Shown piece by piece: positions 5,007 to 5,657 of a DNA stretch of 5,657 nt; the first letter of the stretch is position 1; the number at the start of each line of letters is the position of its first letter. This stretch comes from JAHECQ01 sp047638695. Lineage in GTDB: Bacteria > Actinomycetota > Acidimicrobiia > Acidimicrobiales > SZUA-35. The DNA lies in contig JBLINY010000200.1 of assembly GCA_047638695.1 (NCBI GenBank), positions 1 to 5,657 on the forward strand, read 5' to 3'. The notes below the pieces were generated by a model. It had not been told where the DNA came from. It searched no databases and saw only the letters and a list, made by a program, of their open reading frames with translations. The translations under genes and the position numbers were made by a program.

Positions 5007-5657
5007 GTCAGGCCCCCGGGCTACCGGTTCAACTGATCGCCACCGATCTCGACGGCACGTTGTTGAACGACGAAAGCAAGGTCAGCCCGCGCACGGTCGC
5101 TGCCCTTCAGGCCGCTTCGGCGGCCGGGGTCCACGTGGCGGCCGCCACAGGCCGCAGCCACCGCACGGCATCCGGCCTGCTCACCCCAATCGGCGTGATC
5201 GATTGGGCCATCTGTTCGAACGGTGCGACGTTGTTCGATCTCGCCAACGAGAAGGTGGTGGCGCACACCTTCCTTGGGCTCGACGCGGCACAAGCCGTGA
5301 TGGGAGCAAAGGCAGCGCTACCGGGCCTCGGGCTGGCGTGGGAAACCCCCGACGGGTTGTTTCGAGACCGGGCCATGCACATACAGATGACCCGGCGCTA
5401 CGGACCCAATGTGTGGGCGCTCGAGGCTGACCCTCCTATCAAAGAGGTGGCTGACCGGCTCATCAAAGTCATGGTGGGCCACCCAGACCACACCCACGAC
5501 GGTTTGATCGACATGCTCACCGCCGAACTCGACCACGATCTCGAGGTTTCATCGTCGGGCGCCGACTTCATCGAGATCACGGCCGGATCGGCTGAGAAGG
5601 GACAGGCAGTGGCCCGCTTGTGCGCACAACTGGGGGTGGACCAAGCCGGCACGGTGG
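5003..5657 (+). CDS. Cof-type HAD-superfamily IIB phosphatase, C-terminus off window
   Basis: The frame was followed by hand to the right edge: 218 codons are open and the end is missing. HAD motif I is DLDGTL (15-20), with D15 as nucleophile and D17 as acid/base. Motif II is ATGR (48-51), and the motif III lysine is K199 in AGSAEKG. CSNGA (71-75) is the usual IIB sequence before the cap. Motif IV (GDxxND) should lie just past the edge. This family dephosphorylates sugar phosphates, nucleotides or flavin/PLP phosphates with magnesium in the cytoplasm. Its ATG overlaps the amidase stop as ATGA, a classic coupled arrangement, and there is no separate Shine-Dalgarno. A substrate from the PsuG reaction is conceivable but unsupported. 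The C2B-type cap, between motifs II and III, fits the Cof subgroup rather than a trehalose phosphatase. Confidence 0.88.
   Translation, partial: MSQAPGLPVQLIATDLDGTLLNDESKVSPRTVAALQAASAAGVHVAAATGRSHRTASGLLTPIGVIDWAICSNGATLFDLANEKVVAHTFLGLDAAQAVMGAKAALPGLGLAWETPDGLFRDRAMHIQMTRRYGPNVWALEADPPIKEVADRLIKVMVGHPDHTHDGLIDMLTAELDHDLEVSSSGADFIEITAGSAEKGQAVARLCAQLGVDQAGTV

Noticed and set aside
4975..5430. 151-codon plus frame over the amidase end and HAD start
   Set aside because: Its peptide is glycine/arginine-rich with no domain. The frame starting at 5003 carries the HAD motifs in the same region.

Overview
The window is high-GC DNA with actinobacterial character: strong G/C bias at third codon positions, few Shine-Dalgarno sequences, starts that look leaderless, and CTGCTTCGCAG-type intergenic hairpins. 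I infer an actinobacterium, possibly of the Acidimicrobiia, but nothing here fixes the taxon. There are six protein genes, two of them cut by the window edges, and all are accessory or metabolic enzymes. I see no RNA genes, phage genes, transposase or CRISPR array.

Left part (1-1624): a fold-type II PLP enzyme of the threonine synthase/dehydratase type runs off the left edge on the minus strand. It starts at a TTG behind a perfect GGAGGT. Facing away from it is a YpfJ-type neutral zinc metallopeptidase. Its catalytic domain is intact, but its N-terminus is broken: a recognisable start of the family lies in another frame at 856-915, and the membrane-anchor region is missing. Middle (1625-1935): a non-coding block between the convergent metallopeptidase and acyltransferase genes. 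It holds two copies of a ~73-bp module and four 30-bp tandem units. Every unit and module carries the same TTC-loop hairpin, and the stems show a compensatory change between the modules.

Centre (1936-3522, minus): pseudouridine-5'-phosphate glycosidase (psuG), followed by a hexapeptide-repeat O-acyltransferase. The junction between them has four copies of a 13-bp start-like motif and a possible 17-codon linking ORF. Right part (3549-5657, plus): an amidase-signature hydrolase whose stop overlaps (ATGA) the start of a Cof-type HAD phosphatase, which is cut by the right edge. psuG and the amidase diverge from a 26-bp gap holding two back-to-back -10-like hexamers, each placed to give a leaderless or nearly leaderless mRNA.

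How the genes work together: PsuG releases uracil and ribose 5-phosphate from pseudouridine 5'-phosphate, an RNA salvage reaction. The usual kinase partner PsuK is absent here. The amidase and HAD phosphatase look translationally coupled, and their divergent promoter would link them to psuG. A shared nucleoside or amide salvage role is only a guess.
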